64,000 nt of DNA from Nocardia sp. XZ_19_385 (GCF_015355755.1 NZ_JACVEE010000001.1:1-64000); one strand, 5' to 3'. Positions 1-8,016 are shown, numbered from the stretch's first letter. The notes: generated from the letters alone by a model not told the origin. Numbers and translations: made by a program.

Positions 1-2
1 AC

Positions 3-161
3 GGCTGCACCATGGTCACCGTCGATGTCGGCGTCGGCCCCGACGGCGTGCTTCGCCTCGTCGAGCTCGGCGGTGTGAACAGCTGGGGCATCTACGGATC
101 CGACGTCACCGACTTTATCGCCGCGATAGAAGCCGAGGCCCTCGCCCGCGCGGACATGTAG
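3..161 (+). CDS. C-terminal end of an ATP-grasp-like protein (cut by window start)
   Basis: Only the last 52 codons are present, ending in TAG. The tail contains VELGGVNSWGIYGSDV followed by a short acidic helix. From memory this resembles the end of ATP-grasp enzymes, where an Asn in a beta strand near the C-terminus helps bind Mg-ATP and is followed by 'SxGxY'. This is a family impression from a short piece, not a firm assignment. The rest of the gene lies upstream of the window. The next gene (2H phosphoesterase) is convergent. Confidence 0.55.
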   Translation, partial: GCTMVTVDVGVGPDGVLRLVELGGVNSWGIYGSDVTDFIAAIEAEALARADM

Positions 162-225
162 AGCCGGATGTGCAGCCTGTTTCGCATGTCGAGCGGTCAA
201 GATCATCCTCGTGGCGAGGCGAGTT

Positions 226-255
226 CGGAACGCACGCTCATGCCGCTGAGCGCTC
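226..255 (+). repeat. Dispersed intergenic motif, copy 1
   Basis: Contains the core CTCATGCCGCTGAGCGC preceded by GAACGCACG. The core can fold as a six base-pair stem (CGCTCA/TGAGCG) around a TGCCGC loop. It lies in the gap between two convergent genes. Related copies occur at 1087, 1246, 4332, 4925, 6043, 6696, 7201 and 8218. Confidence 0.5.
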
Positions 256-365
256 GGTGCCGCAGTCGTTGGAGTGAAAGGCAACGCATGTGCGTCTCGG
301 ACGAAAGATGTAGTCAATCCATCTCTTCCGCCGCAGTCCCTTCCTTCCCGAGTCGTGGGGAAGCT

Positions 366-980
366 TCAGCGCGGAGATTGCAGTCGATGTATGGAGATGG
401 GATCCCAAGTGAAGGTTCCGGCAGTTGGATCTTGGTGCACTGCAACGAAGTGCATTGCATCGACTGTGAGTTCTGCGTCGATATCGATGGGCTCGAGGGC
501 CAGTTGGAGCGCTGCGGAGTCGGCATCGATGATCCCGTAGCCAAGCGAGACGTGCGGCCGATCCGGCGCAGCGGCCGGCGGTCGTTCGGCTCCGAAGACC
601 TGCTCCGCCGCAGAGCGGGTGCCATCGAGCAAACGTTGCCACTGCCCGTCCGAGGGCGCGTCCATGCCGACACTGTTTTCATGGACGACTGGGCCGGTCA
701 TAGTGAGGGTGAAGGCAGAAGTTTCTGCGGCGAGCGCGTCGAGAGTGCGACTGAATCGCAGAAGCCTTTGCTCGTCGACCTCGTTGCGCCACCATGGGAT
801 TCGTGTGATGGTGGCGTGGCGCCACTGCGAGGCTACCGTCGCGCAGATGTCGAATCGGGCGATCACGTCCATCGCCGGCTGCGCGGTACTCGCGAAGTCT
901 TGGTCGGGAATGACGTAGACGTGCAGTGAATCGCGCAGTTGTGGCCATCCGAGAACGCTGGGGTCGAAGAGGTTTCGCAC
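366..980 (-). CDS. 2H phosphoesterase / 2'-5' RNA ligase-like (LigT family) protein
   Basis: A 204-residue protein with the two signature motifs of the 2H superfamily: HATITR (His near residue 55) and HVSLGY (His near residue 143). The spacing of about 88 residues fits the bilobal fold, in which the two histidines act on 2',3'-cyclic phosphate or 2'-5' linkages. Length matches the family. The chosen start is GTG at 980; no strong ribosome site is obvious. The substrate cannot be told from sequence. It is convergent with the preceding partial gene and stands alone. Confidence 0.7.
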   Translation of the reverse strand: MRNLFDPSVLGWPQLRDSLHVYVIPDQDFASTAQPAMDVIARFDICATVASQWRHATITRIPWWRNEVDEQRLLRFSRTLDALAAETSAFTLTMTGPVVHENSVGMDAPSDGQWQRLLDGTRSAAEQVFGAERPPAAAPDRPHVSLGYGIIDADSAALQLALEPIDIDAELTVDAMHFVAVHQDPTAGTFTWDPISIHRLQSPR

Positions 981-1333
981 TGCCGAAGCCTAGGTGAGGG
1001 TAGGGCGAGCACTGTCCGGAATGTCCGCACCGCTGAGTGAAGCAACCACGCTGCGGCAGCCGACGGATGGGAGTCGGCCCCGCTCAGAACGTCCGCATCT
1101 GCCGCTGAGAGCGAATCCCGGCGTGTCGTCGGGGCGAGCGCGTGAACCCCGTCGTACGCGAGAACTTGTCCGACCCATGTCCTGGGATCCACGAATGTAT
1201 GGATCTGCTGGAGGAGCGGTGGATCGAGCTCGGAAGACCGTAACCGCAGACATCCTCTGCTGCCGCTGGGCGCGCGATTCGACTGGCCCTTAGTTGATCT
1301 CGCGAACGAACGCTATGCCGATGACAGGTCGGC
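981..1333. other. Non-coding gap with two copies of the dispersed motif
   Basis: About 350 bases between the 2H phosphoesterase start and the monooxygenase stop. No convincing gene on either strand. Motif copies lie at 1087-1113 (core TGCCGCTGAGAGCG) and 1246-1275 (core TGCCGCTGGGCGCGC), and a weaker one near 1020-1035. The promoter of the 2H gene must lie here but I cannot point to it. Confidence 0.5.
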
Positions 1334-2893
1334 TCATGCAGGTTGAGTGACGATTCCTGTTGTCGGTTCCGTCGGGTCGCCGAACCAGTGCGTCAGTGTC
1401 GCATGTAGTGAGGCGATGGTGGTGTCTGTGGGTTGGTCGATATCTGCTGCCCAGGCGATGTGGGCGTCGGGGCGGATCAGCAGGGCGTCGGCGGGGCGTT
1501 GATCGGTTGTGGCGGTGTGGATGTCGATGCGTTGGCGCCATTCGCGGGCGGTCGCACGGAGATCTGCGCGGTCGCTCAGGTCCAGCAGCAGCGGTCGTCC
1601 GTTGCGCATGAGTTCGGCGATGTTGGTGGTGCCGGACTCGGTGCGCAGGGGCAGGTTGGGAGTGAAGGCGCCGGTGAGCGCGTGATCGGCGGGTCCGGGC
1701 AGCGGGGCGTGGAGGTCGCTGCTTGCAAGTAGTGCTCCGATACGCTTCAGCGGTTGTTCGTCGTTGAGCAGATCCTGGAACAGTTCGCGCAAGGCGATGG
1801 CGTCGGGGTCGTGTCCGCGGGCCAGCGCTGCTTGGGCGCGGGTCTGGAGTAGAGCACGCGCGCCCGCGAGATGGCGTTCTCGATGGTAGGTGTCCAGTAG
1901 ACCGTCGGGTGCCCAGCCGTGGACGGCGGCGGCGAGTTTCCAGGCCAGGTTTGCGGTGTCGAGCAGGCCGATGTTGAGTGCGGCCCCGCCGGCTGGGAAC
2001 AGGTGGGCCGCGTCACCGGCCAGGAATACCCTTCGGTCACGGTATCTTTCGGCTTGGCGGGCCTGGGCGTGGAAGCGCGAGAGCCAGATCGGTTCTCCCA
2101 AGGGGATTTCCGTGCCGAGCACCCGGCTGATGCTGTCGCGCAGTTCGGTGAGGGTTATGGGCGAGTCGGAGTCGGATGACGTGGGATCGTCTTCGGTGGC
2201 CGAGACGAGCAGGACCTCGGGGGTGAACGAGGCGAGGGCCAAGACTCCGCGGTCGGTGCGAGTGAATCCGGAACGGATTATGCCGATGCCGGGGACGTCG
2301 AGGTCGCCGCTGTCGAGCAGGGTGACCGTGTCGGGCATCGTGACGTGGCCGAGCCGGGTCACCTCCGGATAGGTGTTGCCGGGGAACGGGATTCCGGCCT
2401 TGTCGCGGATCTCGCTGTTGCCGCCGTCGCAGCCCACCAGGTATCCGGCGGTCACCCGATACCGCCCGTAGGGCCCGTCGATGTCGACGGTCACGGCGGC
2501 GTCGTCTTGGCTGAACTCGAGCACCTCGTGGCCGCGGCGGATCTCGGCGCCGAGTTCGGTGGCGCGGGCGGCGAGCAGTTCCTCCAGTCGTGGTTGCGGG
2601 ATCAGCAGCACCTGCAGTGGCGATTCGGTCAGCGGCGCGAAGTCCAGACCGACTCCGCCGAAGGGGAATCCGGGCGCGGGGCCACTGTAGGAGGCGTGCT
2701 CGGCGAATCGTTCGAGGAGGCCGCGGTAGTGCAGTAAGGGCACGATCTGCCCGGCGAGCCCGTTGGCTTTGGGGGTGTCGCGGGGTTGCGGTTGCCGTTC
2801 TACGACCAGGGGTCGCACTCCGGCCAGGCACAGTTCGGCCGCGAGCATCAGGCCGGTTGGGCCAGCGCCCACCACAAGCACGTCGGTGTCCAT
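1334..2893 (-). CDS. FAD-dependent aromatic monooxygenase (class A flavoprotein hydroxylase)
   Basis: A 519-residue protein from ATG at 2893. The N-terminal dinucleotide-binding motif GAGPTG is at residues 9-14, the DG motif (VGCDGG) near 158, and the FAD-ribityl GDAAH motif near 293. A C-terminal thioredoxin-like extension is typical of the PheA/TfdB/RdmE and rifampicin-monooxygenase relatives. These enzymes use NAD(P)H, FAD and O2 to hydroxylate aromatic rings. The substrate is unknown. The gene is divergent from a small HTH gene across a near-perfect palindrome at 2939-2995, so it is probably repressed by that regulator and induced by its substrate. An upstream in-frame extension to 2977 would run into the operator and is not preferred. 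Confidence 0.85.
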   Translation of the reverse strand: MDTDVLVVGAGPTGLMLAAELCLAGVRPLVVERQPQPRDTPKANGLAGQIVPLLHYRGLLERFAEHASYSGPAPGFPFGGVGLDFAPLTESPLQVLLIPQPRLEELLAARATELGAEIRRGHEVLEFSQDDAAVTVDIDGPYGRYRVTAGYLVGCDGGNSEIRDKAGIPFPGNTYPEVTRLGHVTMPDTVTLLDSGDLDVPGIGIIRSGFTRTDRGVLALASFTPEVLLVSATEDDPTSSDSDSPITLTELRDSISRVLGTEIPLGEPIWLSRFHAQARQAERYRDRRVFLAGDAAHLFPAGGAALNIGLLDTANLAWKLAAAVHGWAPDGLLDTYHRERHLAGARALLQTRAQAALARGHDPDAIALRELFQDLLNDEQPLKRIGALLASSDLHAPLPGPADHALTGAFTPNLPLRTESGTTNIAELMRNGRPLLLDLSDRADLRATAREWRQRIDIHTATTDQRPADALLIRPDAHIAWAADIDQPTDTTIASLHATLTHWFGDPTEPTTGIVTQPA

Positions 2894-2938
2894 CGGTATC
2901 ACTTCTTCCCCAGGGTGATCCAGCGTGGGCGGCGGCGC

Positions 2939-2995
2939 CCACGCTGTCAGTTTTGTTTGACAATTGCAGTCTGTCAAACGAAACTGACAGCGTGG
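2939..2995. promoter_or_regulatory. Long palindromic operator with overlapping divergent promoters
   Basis: Arms at 2939-2962 and 2972-2995 are inverted copies with one mismatch around a nine-base spacer. Each arm carries TTTGACA. Reading rightwards, TTGACA (2957-2962) is followed 17 bases later by GAAACT (2980-2985), a plausible -10. Reading leftwards, the mirror TTGACA (2977-2972) is followed 17 bases later by AAAACT. The operator therefore covers both divergent promoters. It overlaps the GTG start of the HTH gene, so that transcript may be leaderless. Confidence 0.65.
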
Positions 2996-3195
2996 AGACG
3001 GACGAACTCACGAAGCGACTGAGCTCGACCGACCCGTCGGTGAGCCTGCGCGCGGTCGGGGCGCTGCATCGGCTGGCCGAACGAGTCGAGGCGGGTGCTG
3101 TCGCGCAGGCCCGCGCCCAGGGCTGGACCTGGGAACAGATCGGCGACGCACTCGGAGTGACGCGCCAGTCGGTACACACTAAGCACGGGAAGTGA
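2992..3195 (+). CDS. Small helix-turn-helix protein, probable autoregulator
   Basis: A 67-residue protein from GTG at 2992. The C-terminal half reads GWTWEQIGDALGVTRQSVH, a textbook helix-turn-helix; the N-terminal half is an alpha-helical dimerisation-like segment (SLRAVGALHRLAERVEAGAV). It begins inside the palindromic operator and ends seven bases before the Clp-N gene, so the two are translated as a unit. Similar small HTH plus Clp-N pairs are, as I recall, common in actinobacteria. The likely role is repression of itself and of the divergent monooxygenase. A much longer in-frame reading upstream is antisense to the monooxygenase and was not used. Confidence 0.7.
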   Translation: METDELTKRLSSTDPSVSLRAVGALHRLAERVEAGAVAQARAQGWTWEQIGDALGVTRQSVHTKHGK

Positions 3196-3202
3196 GAGGC
3201 AC

Positions 3203-3730
3203 ATGTGGGATCGGATTGCCAAGTCCACTCGCCTGGGCGCGGTGCTCGACGCCGCCCTGCGCGAGGCGGCCGAGCAGGGCTCGACGCGGGTGGGTACCGA
3301 CCACTTGCTGCTGGGGTTGCTGAGTGAGCCCGAGTCCGTACCCGCTCACGCGCTCGCGGTGAGTCGAGAGCAGGCCCGAACGGCCCTCGATGTCCTCGAC
3401 CACACCGCGTTGGCCGCCCTCGGTCTCGGACTCGATCTCCACGGAATCGAAGCCTCCAACCTTCGGTCGCGGCGGATACACCTGGGCCGCAACAGTTTCA
3501 GCTCGAACGCATGGGCCGCGCTAGGCGTTGCTGTCGACGCCACCGGAATCAAGACCAGACATCAAGCACCGAACCATTTACTGCGTGCACTGCTGTCACT
3601 ACAGCCACCGGACCCGGTGAACCAACTCCTGACCGAACTCGACATCGACTGCGCTGCGACGCTGGATCGGCTCACCGAACTCGAAAAGCGCCACCCGCGC
3701 GGGCAACTGTCAGCAGATGCTGATGTGTAG
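3203..3730 (+). CDS. Stand-alone Clp N-terminal domain protein
   Basis: A 175-residue protein made of two Clp-N-like repeats: RVGTDHLLLGLLSEPES near residue 34 and a second copy HQAPNHLLRALLS near 122. In ClpA/ClpC this domain binds adaptors or substrates, but here there is no AAA+ ATPase module at all. It follows the HTH gene by seven bases and is probably co-transcribed. It may modulate the HTH protein or a Clp machine elsewhere. That role is an inference from fusion and neighbourhood patterns, not from catalytic residues. Confidence 0.75.
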   Translation: MWDRIAKSTRLGAVLDAALREAAEQGSTRVGTDHLLLGLLSEPESVPAHALAVSREQARTALDVLDHTALAALGLGLDLHGIEASNLRSRRIHLGRNSFSSNAWAALGVAVDATGIKTRHQAPNHLLRALLSLQPPDPVNQLLTELDIDCAATLDRLTELEKRHPRGQLSADADV

Positions 3731-3757
3731 GGTGTGCCGTGGTGAAATTCCGCAGTG

Positions 3758-4219
3758 ATGAAGGTCCGTCAGTACTCTTATTTCAAACTGCAAAGCACCA
3801 CACTGTCCCCGGTCGAGTTGACTGCACGTCTGCTTGTCGAGCCTGATGAGTTCGAGGTCAAGGGAAGCCTCGGTCGACGAGGCCGGCTGAGGGGCTGGCA
3901 TATCTGGAAGATCATCGAGGAGACCAACGAGGCGGTCGATGATCAGATTCAATGCTTGATTGACAGGCTCGCGCCGGCGCGCACCCAGTTACTGGCGTTG
4001 GCCGCGGACCCTGACATCGATTCAGTGCTGCAGATCGTGCGCTACTTTCACGATCCCGACGGAGTCCATTACGCCCCCGCTGGCACACCTTTCGACAGGG
4101 TCAGAGAGTGGCCTCGCCCGCTGGGATGGCATCTGCCTCGGCCGGTCCTCGAATTTCTGGCCTCGACAGGTACCGAGCTCGACGTCGACGAGTATTACTG
4201 TCGTCGCTGTCTCGCCTAA
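3758..4219 (+). CDS. DUF4279-like protein of unknown function
   Basis: A 153-residue soluble protein starting at ATG 3758, 27 bases after the Clp-N gene. The pattern of an early YSYFKL strand, then ELTARLLVEPDEFEVKG, a central WKIIEE and a helix DDQIQCLIDRL matches my memory of DUF4279 proteins. Those often sit in contact-dependent or immunity-type neighbourhoods. No catalytic motif is visible. The C-terminus has a CRRC pair. It may be the last gene of the HTH/Clp-N unit. Confidence 0.6.
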   Translation: MKVRQYSYFKLQSTTLSPVELTARLLVEPDEFEVKGSLGRRGRLRGWHIWKIIEETNEAVDDQIQCLIDRLAPARTQLLALAADPDIDSVLQIVRYFHDPDGVHYAPAGTPFDRVREWPRPLGWHLPRPVLEFLASTGTELDVDEYYCRRCLA

Positions 4220-4331
4220 GGCGCGCTGGCTTTGGTTGATCGCGCCCGCCGTGTGGAGAGGGTAGCTGCCCGTTCGAGTCGGGCCGAGTCCGGAGGGAGT
4301 CCGCAGAAGGTTGCGGACTCCCTTAAGCCTC

Positions 4332-4387
4332 TTGAACGCACTGATCTGCCGCGACCCGCGCGTTTCGAGCCGGCCAGAGCGGGCGCG
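4332..4387 (+). repeat. Dispersed intergenic motif, long form (left of the 4456-4884 gene)
   Basis: Begins GAACGCACTGATCTGCCGCG and continues into TTTCGAGCCGGCCAGAGCGG. The copy at 4925-4976 matches it over about 50 bases with few differences, so the small gene between them is flanked by direct repeats. Confidence 0.45.
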
Positions 4388-4455
4388 TGGAAGATCAACG
4401 GGCTGAGTGACTCCCGACCCGCAGGCAGTGCGCGCTCATGCCGATATGCGACTGC

Positions 4456-4884
4456 TCAAACCGCGCCGGAGGACTGGGTCGTGACGAGCACACCCGCTGC
4501 GCGAAGCGCAATGGCTAGAACCTCCATTTCGACCCGAGTTCCACTGAGCCCTCTGCTGCGGAGCTCCTCTGCCATCGCGCGGGCTTCGGTGAGCGACAGC
4601 GCTTTGACCTTTCGAAGAGCCCGCATCTCTGTCGCCGGCGTGGCGCTACCCGCGGCGAGATGAAGATCGGTCGGGCCGTTAGCAGCCAAGATCGCTGCGC
4701 GCATCCCGGGCAGCGGTGTCGGGTAGCTGCATTCGTGCCAGCAGGCTCCGCACTCTGGGCAGTCGCCTGCGATGTCCCATTCATGGGTGCCGGCCGTGAG
4801 CACCTCGGTGACCGTGACTTCGATCAGCGACCGGCATGTGATGCATTCGGTGGTGTAGGGCGCGGTTTCGAGCACGACGTTCAC
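4456..4884 (-). CDS. Hypothetical Cys-rich N-terminus / helical C-terminus protein
   Basis: A 142-residue protein starting at GTG 4884. It has two CxxC pairs in the N-terminal half (CITC near residue 15, CPEC near 43) plus CWHEC, suggesting a small zinc ribbon. The C-terminal half is alpha-helical (LRKVKALSLTEARAMAEEL, then a further helix) and vaguely resembles the ribosomal L7/L12 C-terminal fold. I do not recognise the family. It is flanked on both sides by related direct repeats, which hints at cassette-like acquisition. Confidence 0.6.
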   Translation of the reverse strand: MNVVLETAPYTTECITCRSLIEVTVTEVLTAGTHEWDIAGDCPECGACWHECSYPTPLPGMRAAILAANGPTDLHLAAGSATPATEMRALRKVKALSLTEARAMAEELRSRGLSGTRVEMEVLAIALRAAGVLVTTQSSGAV

Positions 4885-4924
4885 CTGTCGAGCCTAGATT
4901 CGATGTTCCGCCGGGGCGTGGTGC

Positions 4925-4976
4925 TGAGAAACGCACCCTCATGCCGCGTGCCGCGCTGTTCGAACCGGCCAGGAGT
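4925..4976 (+). repeat. Dispersed intergenic motif, long form (right of the 4456-4884 gene)
   Basis: Contains AACGCACCCTCATGCCGCGT and then TGTTCGAACCGGCCAGGAGT. It aligns with 4332-4387 and, in its first half, with the short copies elsewhere. Confidence 0.45.
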
Positions 4977-5044
4977 GGATCACACCGCGACAGCACCTCA
5001 GCGCACGAGTATCCGCTCTTGCCGAGAACCGTGCTGGAACTAGA

Positions 5045-5455
5045 TCAAGGCTGGGTGCAGGCATGTTCGCGATTGAACGAGCCGACGCTTCCGGTGCCGG
5101 TGGGGAGGTTGCGGGTGGCGTCTGCGTATGCCTCCCCCGGGGTCGCCCCCTTACCGAAGCCCACGATCGGGAACCCTGCGACGATCGCGAGCGGACTCGT
5201 CACGACTGCACCGCAGCCGTTCGCGAACGTCACCATCATCCGGCAGTCGATGATGCCTTGCCCCTTGCACGCTCGGTCGGCGGCTCGAATGGCGTCGGCT
5301 TCCGTCGGGTGGTTGACCGAAAACGCGTAGACGTTGCCCCACACGCTGAGGGAACCGGCGCCCCAGTTGACCGGGTCGGCGTCGGCGGGCGGTGCCGCAA
5401 GAACAGCAGCGGCGGTCACCGAGAGCGCGGCGGCCGCAAAGAATTTGTTGAACAT
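5045..5455 (-). CDS. Secreted DUF4189-like protein
   Basis: A 136-residue protein from ATG 5455. Its first 27 residues form a Sec signal peptide (charged MFNKF, hydrophobic run, APPADA cleavage region). The mature part has GAGSLSVWGNVYAFSVNHPT, then four cysteines spaced as CKGQG..DCRMM..NGCGAV..HACTQ, which fits the small secreted DUF4189 family (one strand-rich domain with disulfides). The function of the family is unknown to me. It is convergent with nothing on its 3' side and is followed upstream by a divergent small gene at 5665. Confidence 0.7.
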   Translation of the reverse strand: MFNKFFAAAALSVTAAAVLAAPPADADPVNWGAGSLSVWGNVYAFSVNHPTEADAIRAADRACKGQGIIDCRMMVTFANGCGAVVTSPLAIVAGFPIVGFGKGATPGEAYADATRNLPTGTGSVGSFNREHACTQP

Positions 5456-5664
5456 GTGGCGTGCTTCCTCTGCGCGCCGACCAAGGTGCGGCGATCGCAT
5501 GGAAGATACCGCAGCGCATGGACTCGAGATCGCCCCAAGTCTTCGGGGCACGGATTGGTTGGCTGGCACGGCTTCCCACCGCACGCACATGCCAATTATC
5601 GAGTGGTGGGCGTCGAACGAGCGTTGATACCGTTCATGGGTTTGGCGACGACGAAGGGCCGTAC

Positions 5665-5988
5665 ATGCCGGCGATGCGGCGATTCTGGATCGAGTTCGAG
5701 CGGGGCTACCAGCGGACCCTCTGGTGGCTCGCGCCGTATGCCGGCGTCACCGGATACGACGAGCAGCACTGTCTGGAAATGGTGGCGGACCTGATCACCG
5801 ACGGCGCCGAGTTACCCCCGGTGCGCCGCATCACCCCGGACATCGTGGTTGACGAAAACCTGCCGGTGAATCTTCGGGCACTCGGAGTTCCGGTATGGCC
5901 AGGTGTCTGGTACCCGCCGATGAACCTGAAGTACGGTCCGAACTTCACCCGACTACCACCGTGGAATTCGGATCGAACTGCCGACTAG
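5665..5988 (+). CDS. Hypothetical protein, 107 aa
   Basis: Starts at ATG 5665 behind a GAAGGG ribosome site six bases upstream. It is a soluble protein rich in Trp, Tyr and Pro (RRFWIEFERGYQRTLWWL, later PVWPGVWYPPMNLKYGP). I do not recognise the family and see no metal or catalytic motif. The reading frame stays open further upstream, but that part overlaps the signal-peptide gene on the other strand and reads as non-coding. It is convergent with the lipoprotein gene at 6117. Confidence 0.5.
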   Translation: MPAMRRFWIEFERGYQRTLWWLAPYAGVTGYDEQHCLEMVADLITDGAELPPVRRITPDIVVDENLPVNLRALGVPVWPGVWYPPMNLKYGPNFTRLPPWNSDRTAD

Positions 5989-6042
5989 CCGTTGTTACGA
6001 AGGTTGGACCGCTGCCGCAAACCGGAATTCGCTGGTCCTAGC

Positions 6043-6073
6043 GAGAACATCCGCTCATGCCGCTGGGCGCGCC
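6043..6073 (+). repeat. Dispersed intergenic motif, copy between convergent genes
   Basis: GAACATCCG followed by CTCATGCCGCTGGGCGC. It can pair CGCTCA with TGGGCG (one G-U) around TGCCGC, so it may act as a weak terminator hairpin here. Confidence 0.5.
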
Positions 6074-6116
6074 CGGCGAACGCACCATGAGCGCGCAGTT
6101 CGAGGTGGTCGAATCG

Positions 6117-6530
6117 TCACTCGAAGGGGCCGGGCAGTGGGCCGAAGACCCCATTGCCCCTGCGGACTTCACACACCTGCCATCCGCCGTGCTGCTCGGT
6201 TACGAAGGCAATCTCCAGATCCGTGATACCGGTGTAGAACCCGAGCACGCTGACCGAATCCCCGGCGGCAGCCGACGCGGTGAACTTGTCGGGCTTTGGT
6301 TCATAGAACCGGTCGAAGGCTGTCCGGACCTGCTCGTCGCTCCGGACAGCCATTTGCTCTGCCAGGCTGCCGCAAGCGAGGCGGCGCAGTGTCGCGACGT
6401 CGCCCGCGGCGGCGGCCTCGATGTGGTCGCGCACAGCCCGCTCCGGGCTGCCCGGCGATTGCCCGGGACTTTTCGAACAGCCACTGACCATCGCAATCGC
6501 GACAACGCTCAAAGCTGTCACAACTCGCAT
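6117..6530 (-). CDS. Small lipoprotein, SnoaL/NTF2-like fold possible
   Basis: A 137-residue protein from ATG 6530, with a good ribosome site (AAGGGGGA). The signal peptide ends in the lipobox VSGC near residue 18, so it is probably lipid-anchored on the outer face of the membrane. The mature part begins with a helix (ERAVRDHIEAAAAGDVATL) and a CGSLAE segment, then strands (VSVLGFYTGITDLEIAFV) typical of the DUF4878/NTF2-like lipoproteins of mycobacteria and nocardiae. Two cysteines may form a disulfide. The ligand is unknown. Confidence 0.65.
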   Translation of the reverse strand: MRVVTALSVVAIAMVSGCSKSPGQSPGSPERAVRDHIEAAAAGDVATLRRLACGSLAEQMAVRSDEQVRTAFDRFYEPKPDKFTASAAAGDSVSVLGFYTGITDLEIAFVTEQHGGWQVCEVRRGNGVFGPLPGPFE

Positions 6531-6695
6531 TGTTCCCCCTTTCGATCGGCCCGCTCCGTACTCATCGGCAGCGCAACCCTGGCCCTGCGCTGATGCAGCC
6601 AACAGTAGACGTCCCGCGCCGGCGCTTCTCGTGCTGACAGAAAGGGCCAGTGGGGTATCTCGAAAGATCAACGCGGCCAGTGGATTTGGCTCTGG

Positions 6696-6724
6696 CCGAA
6701 CACACCCTCACGCCGATGAGCGGG
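6696..6724 (+). repeat. Dispersed intergenic motif, copy with compensatory changes
   Basis: GAACACACC then CTCACGCCGATGAGCGGG. The stem is kept by paired changes (CCCTCA against TGAG-C-GGG), which argues that the hairpin rather than the exact sequence matters. Confidence 0.45.
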
Positions 6725-6774
6725 TATGGGCTGATCCGATGTCCGGGCATGGGCCGGGGCCCTCGCGCTGGTCG

Positions 6775-7134
6775 TCAGCAGCTTGTGTTCGCGGCCGTGC
6801 CTGCGATGAGAACGAGGAGATACCCGGCCACCATGACGAGGATCCCCGTGCTGGTCAGCACGAGTGATAACGAGTTGATGCGGCGGTGATTCGCCCACAG
6901 ATACATCAGCAGGAACAATCCGACCGCGAGCATGATTATCGAACCCGTGACCTGGATGCCCTCGAGTAGCTCGTAATCCCGGTCTCGCTGCCCGGAGCTG
7001 CCGTGCGGGCTCACATCGCAGTAGTCGCCGTTGGCCGGGGTGATCACATATCCGGCCATGGCGATCGCCGGTCCAATGAAGACCGAGCCGACGATGTAGA
7101 TCACTGCAGGCAACAACGGCCGGTTCTTGGTCAT
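6775..7134 (-). CDS. Small membrane protein, three predicted TM segments
   Basis: A 119-residue protein from ATG 7134. TM1 is about residues 8-28 (VIYIVGSVFIGPAIAMAGYV), TM2 about 62-80 (IIMLAVGLFLLMYLW) and TM3 about 91-113 (LVLTSTGILVMVAGYLLVLI). An extracytoplasmic loop with one Cys lies between TM1 and TM2, and the last residue is Cys. The family is not recognised. A copy of the dispersed motif sits 67 bases upstream. Confidence 0.55.
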   Translation of the reverse strand: MTKNRPLLPAVIYIVGSVFIGPAIAMAGYVITPANGDYCDVSPHGSSGQRDRDYELLEGIQVTGSIIMLAVGLFLLMYLWANHRRINSLSLVLTSTGILVMVAGYLLVLIAGTAANTSC

Positions 7135-7200
7135 GGTGTCAGACCATAACCATCCACTATGGCGGCCCTGCGGTTGTCGTGTGGAAGCTTTGTGTCCGGT

Positions 7201-7230
7201 AAACATCCGCAATTGCCGCTGCGCGGGCGA
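7201..7230 (+). repeat. Dispersed intergenic motif, copy upstream of the membrane protein gene
   Basis: AAACATCCGCAATTGCCGCT followed by GCGCGGGCG. The stem is CCGCA/TGCG-CGG around a loop that still contains TTGCCGC. Confidence 0.4.
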
Positions 7231-7383
7231 TCGTTTATCCTTGGGGCGCAACCGATTTGGTGTCTCGGCAACCTTCTGGCATGAGACTGCTTGTAGTGGT
7301 CGGCATCCGGCCGACCAATCCGAATGTTCGGCCGCCGCAGCGGTTTTGCAATCTCAAGGCCATTGCCGACGAGATACTGGGTC

Positions 7384-8016
7384 ATGCAGAAGCGACTTCT
7401 TCGCACGACCACCGCGGTCGTGGTGACCGGATCTGTTCTTCTTGTGGTCAGTGGCTGCAGTCGAACCGAATCGCGTGGGCTCCCCAATACACCGCGTGAA
7501 CTGCGCCATGCCTGTATCGAAGGTTCGTATTCCGGTGCACAACGCGCGTATTATCCCGACGCCGCCGCCGTAGCAGGATCGACGCACCCGATCGCTTTGT
7601 TCGTCACCGATCACCTGACCAACGGACGCGGAAACGACTACCTCGACTACTCCTACCAGCCATACTTTTCAACCGGCACCCGCCAAACTGCGAACCTGCA
7701 AACCCTGCAGCTCATCGCGTGCGCCCATCATGATGTCTCCGACGGCGGCCAGACAATCGGCATCTGTCACTTCGACGAGCCATCCTCCATCGACCTACCG
7801 GTCGTCCGTTCGACGATCACGGTGCTGGTGTTCGAGCTGAAGACCGGCAAGCAATACGCCGAACTAGAATTCGTGCCCAACACCTTCGAGTGCCCGCGTG
7901 CCACCCGGACCACGAAGGGCAGCGAGCACAGCAAGACGCTGCCCGCACTCCCCAGCACCGAGAAGTACGTCGCGGAAATCACCAACGCCATCCCCGGCGC
8001 CCAGGTCGTCAACTGA
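7384..8016 (+). CDS. Lipoprotein of unknown function
   Basis: A 210-residue protein from ATG 7384. The N-terminus MQKRLLRTTTAVVV and the lipobox VSGC (Cys near 25) mark a lipid-anchored exported protein. Further cysteines occur in RHACIEGS, LIACAHH, GICHFD and FECPR, giving two possible disulfides. The body is strand-rich, with an extended IDLPVVRSTITVLVFELKTGK. I do not recognise it. The stop overlaps the end of a gene remnant on the other strand (8009). Confidence 0.6.
   Translation: MQKRLLRTTTAVVVTGSVLLVVSGCSRTESRGLPNTPRELRHACIEGSYSGAQRAYYPDAAAVAGSTHPIALFVTDHLTNGRGNDYLDYSYQPYFSTGTRQTANLQTLQLIACAHHDVSDGGQTIGICHFDEPSSIDLPVVRSTITVLVFELKTGKQYAELEFVPNTFECPRATRTTKGSEHSKTLPALPSTEKYVAEITNAIPGAQVVN

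Noticed and set aside
168..929. 253-codon plus-strand frame
   Set aside because: Opposite the 2H phosphoesterase, whose two catalytic motifs show that the minus strand is coding.
2590..3195. 201-codon frame ending in the HTH sequence
   Set aside because: The first two thirds are antisense to the monooxygenase; only the last 67 codons are protein-like, so the GTG at 2992 was used.
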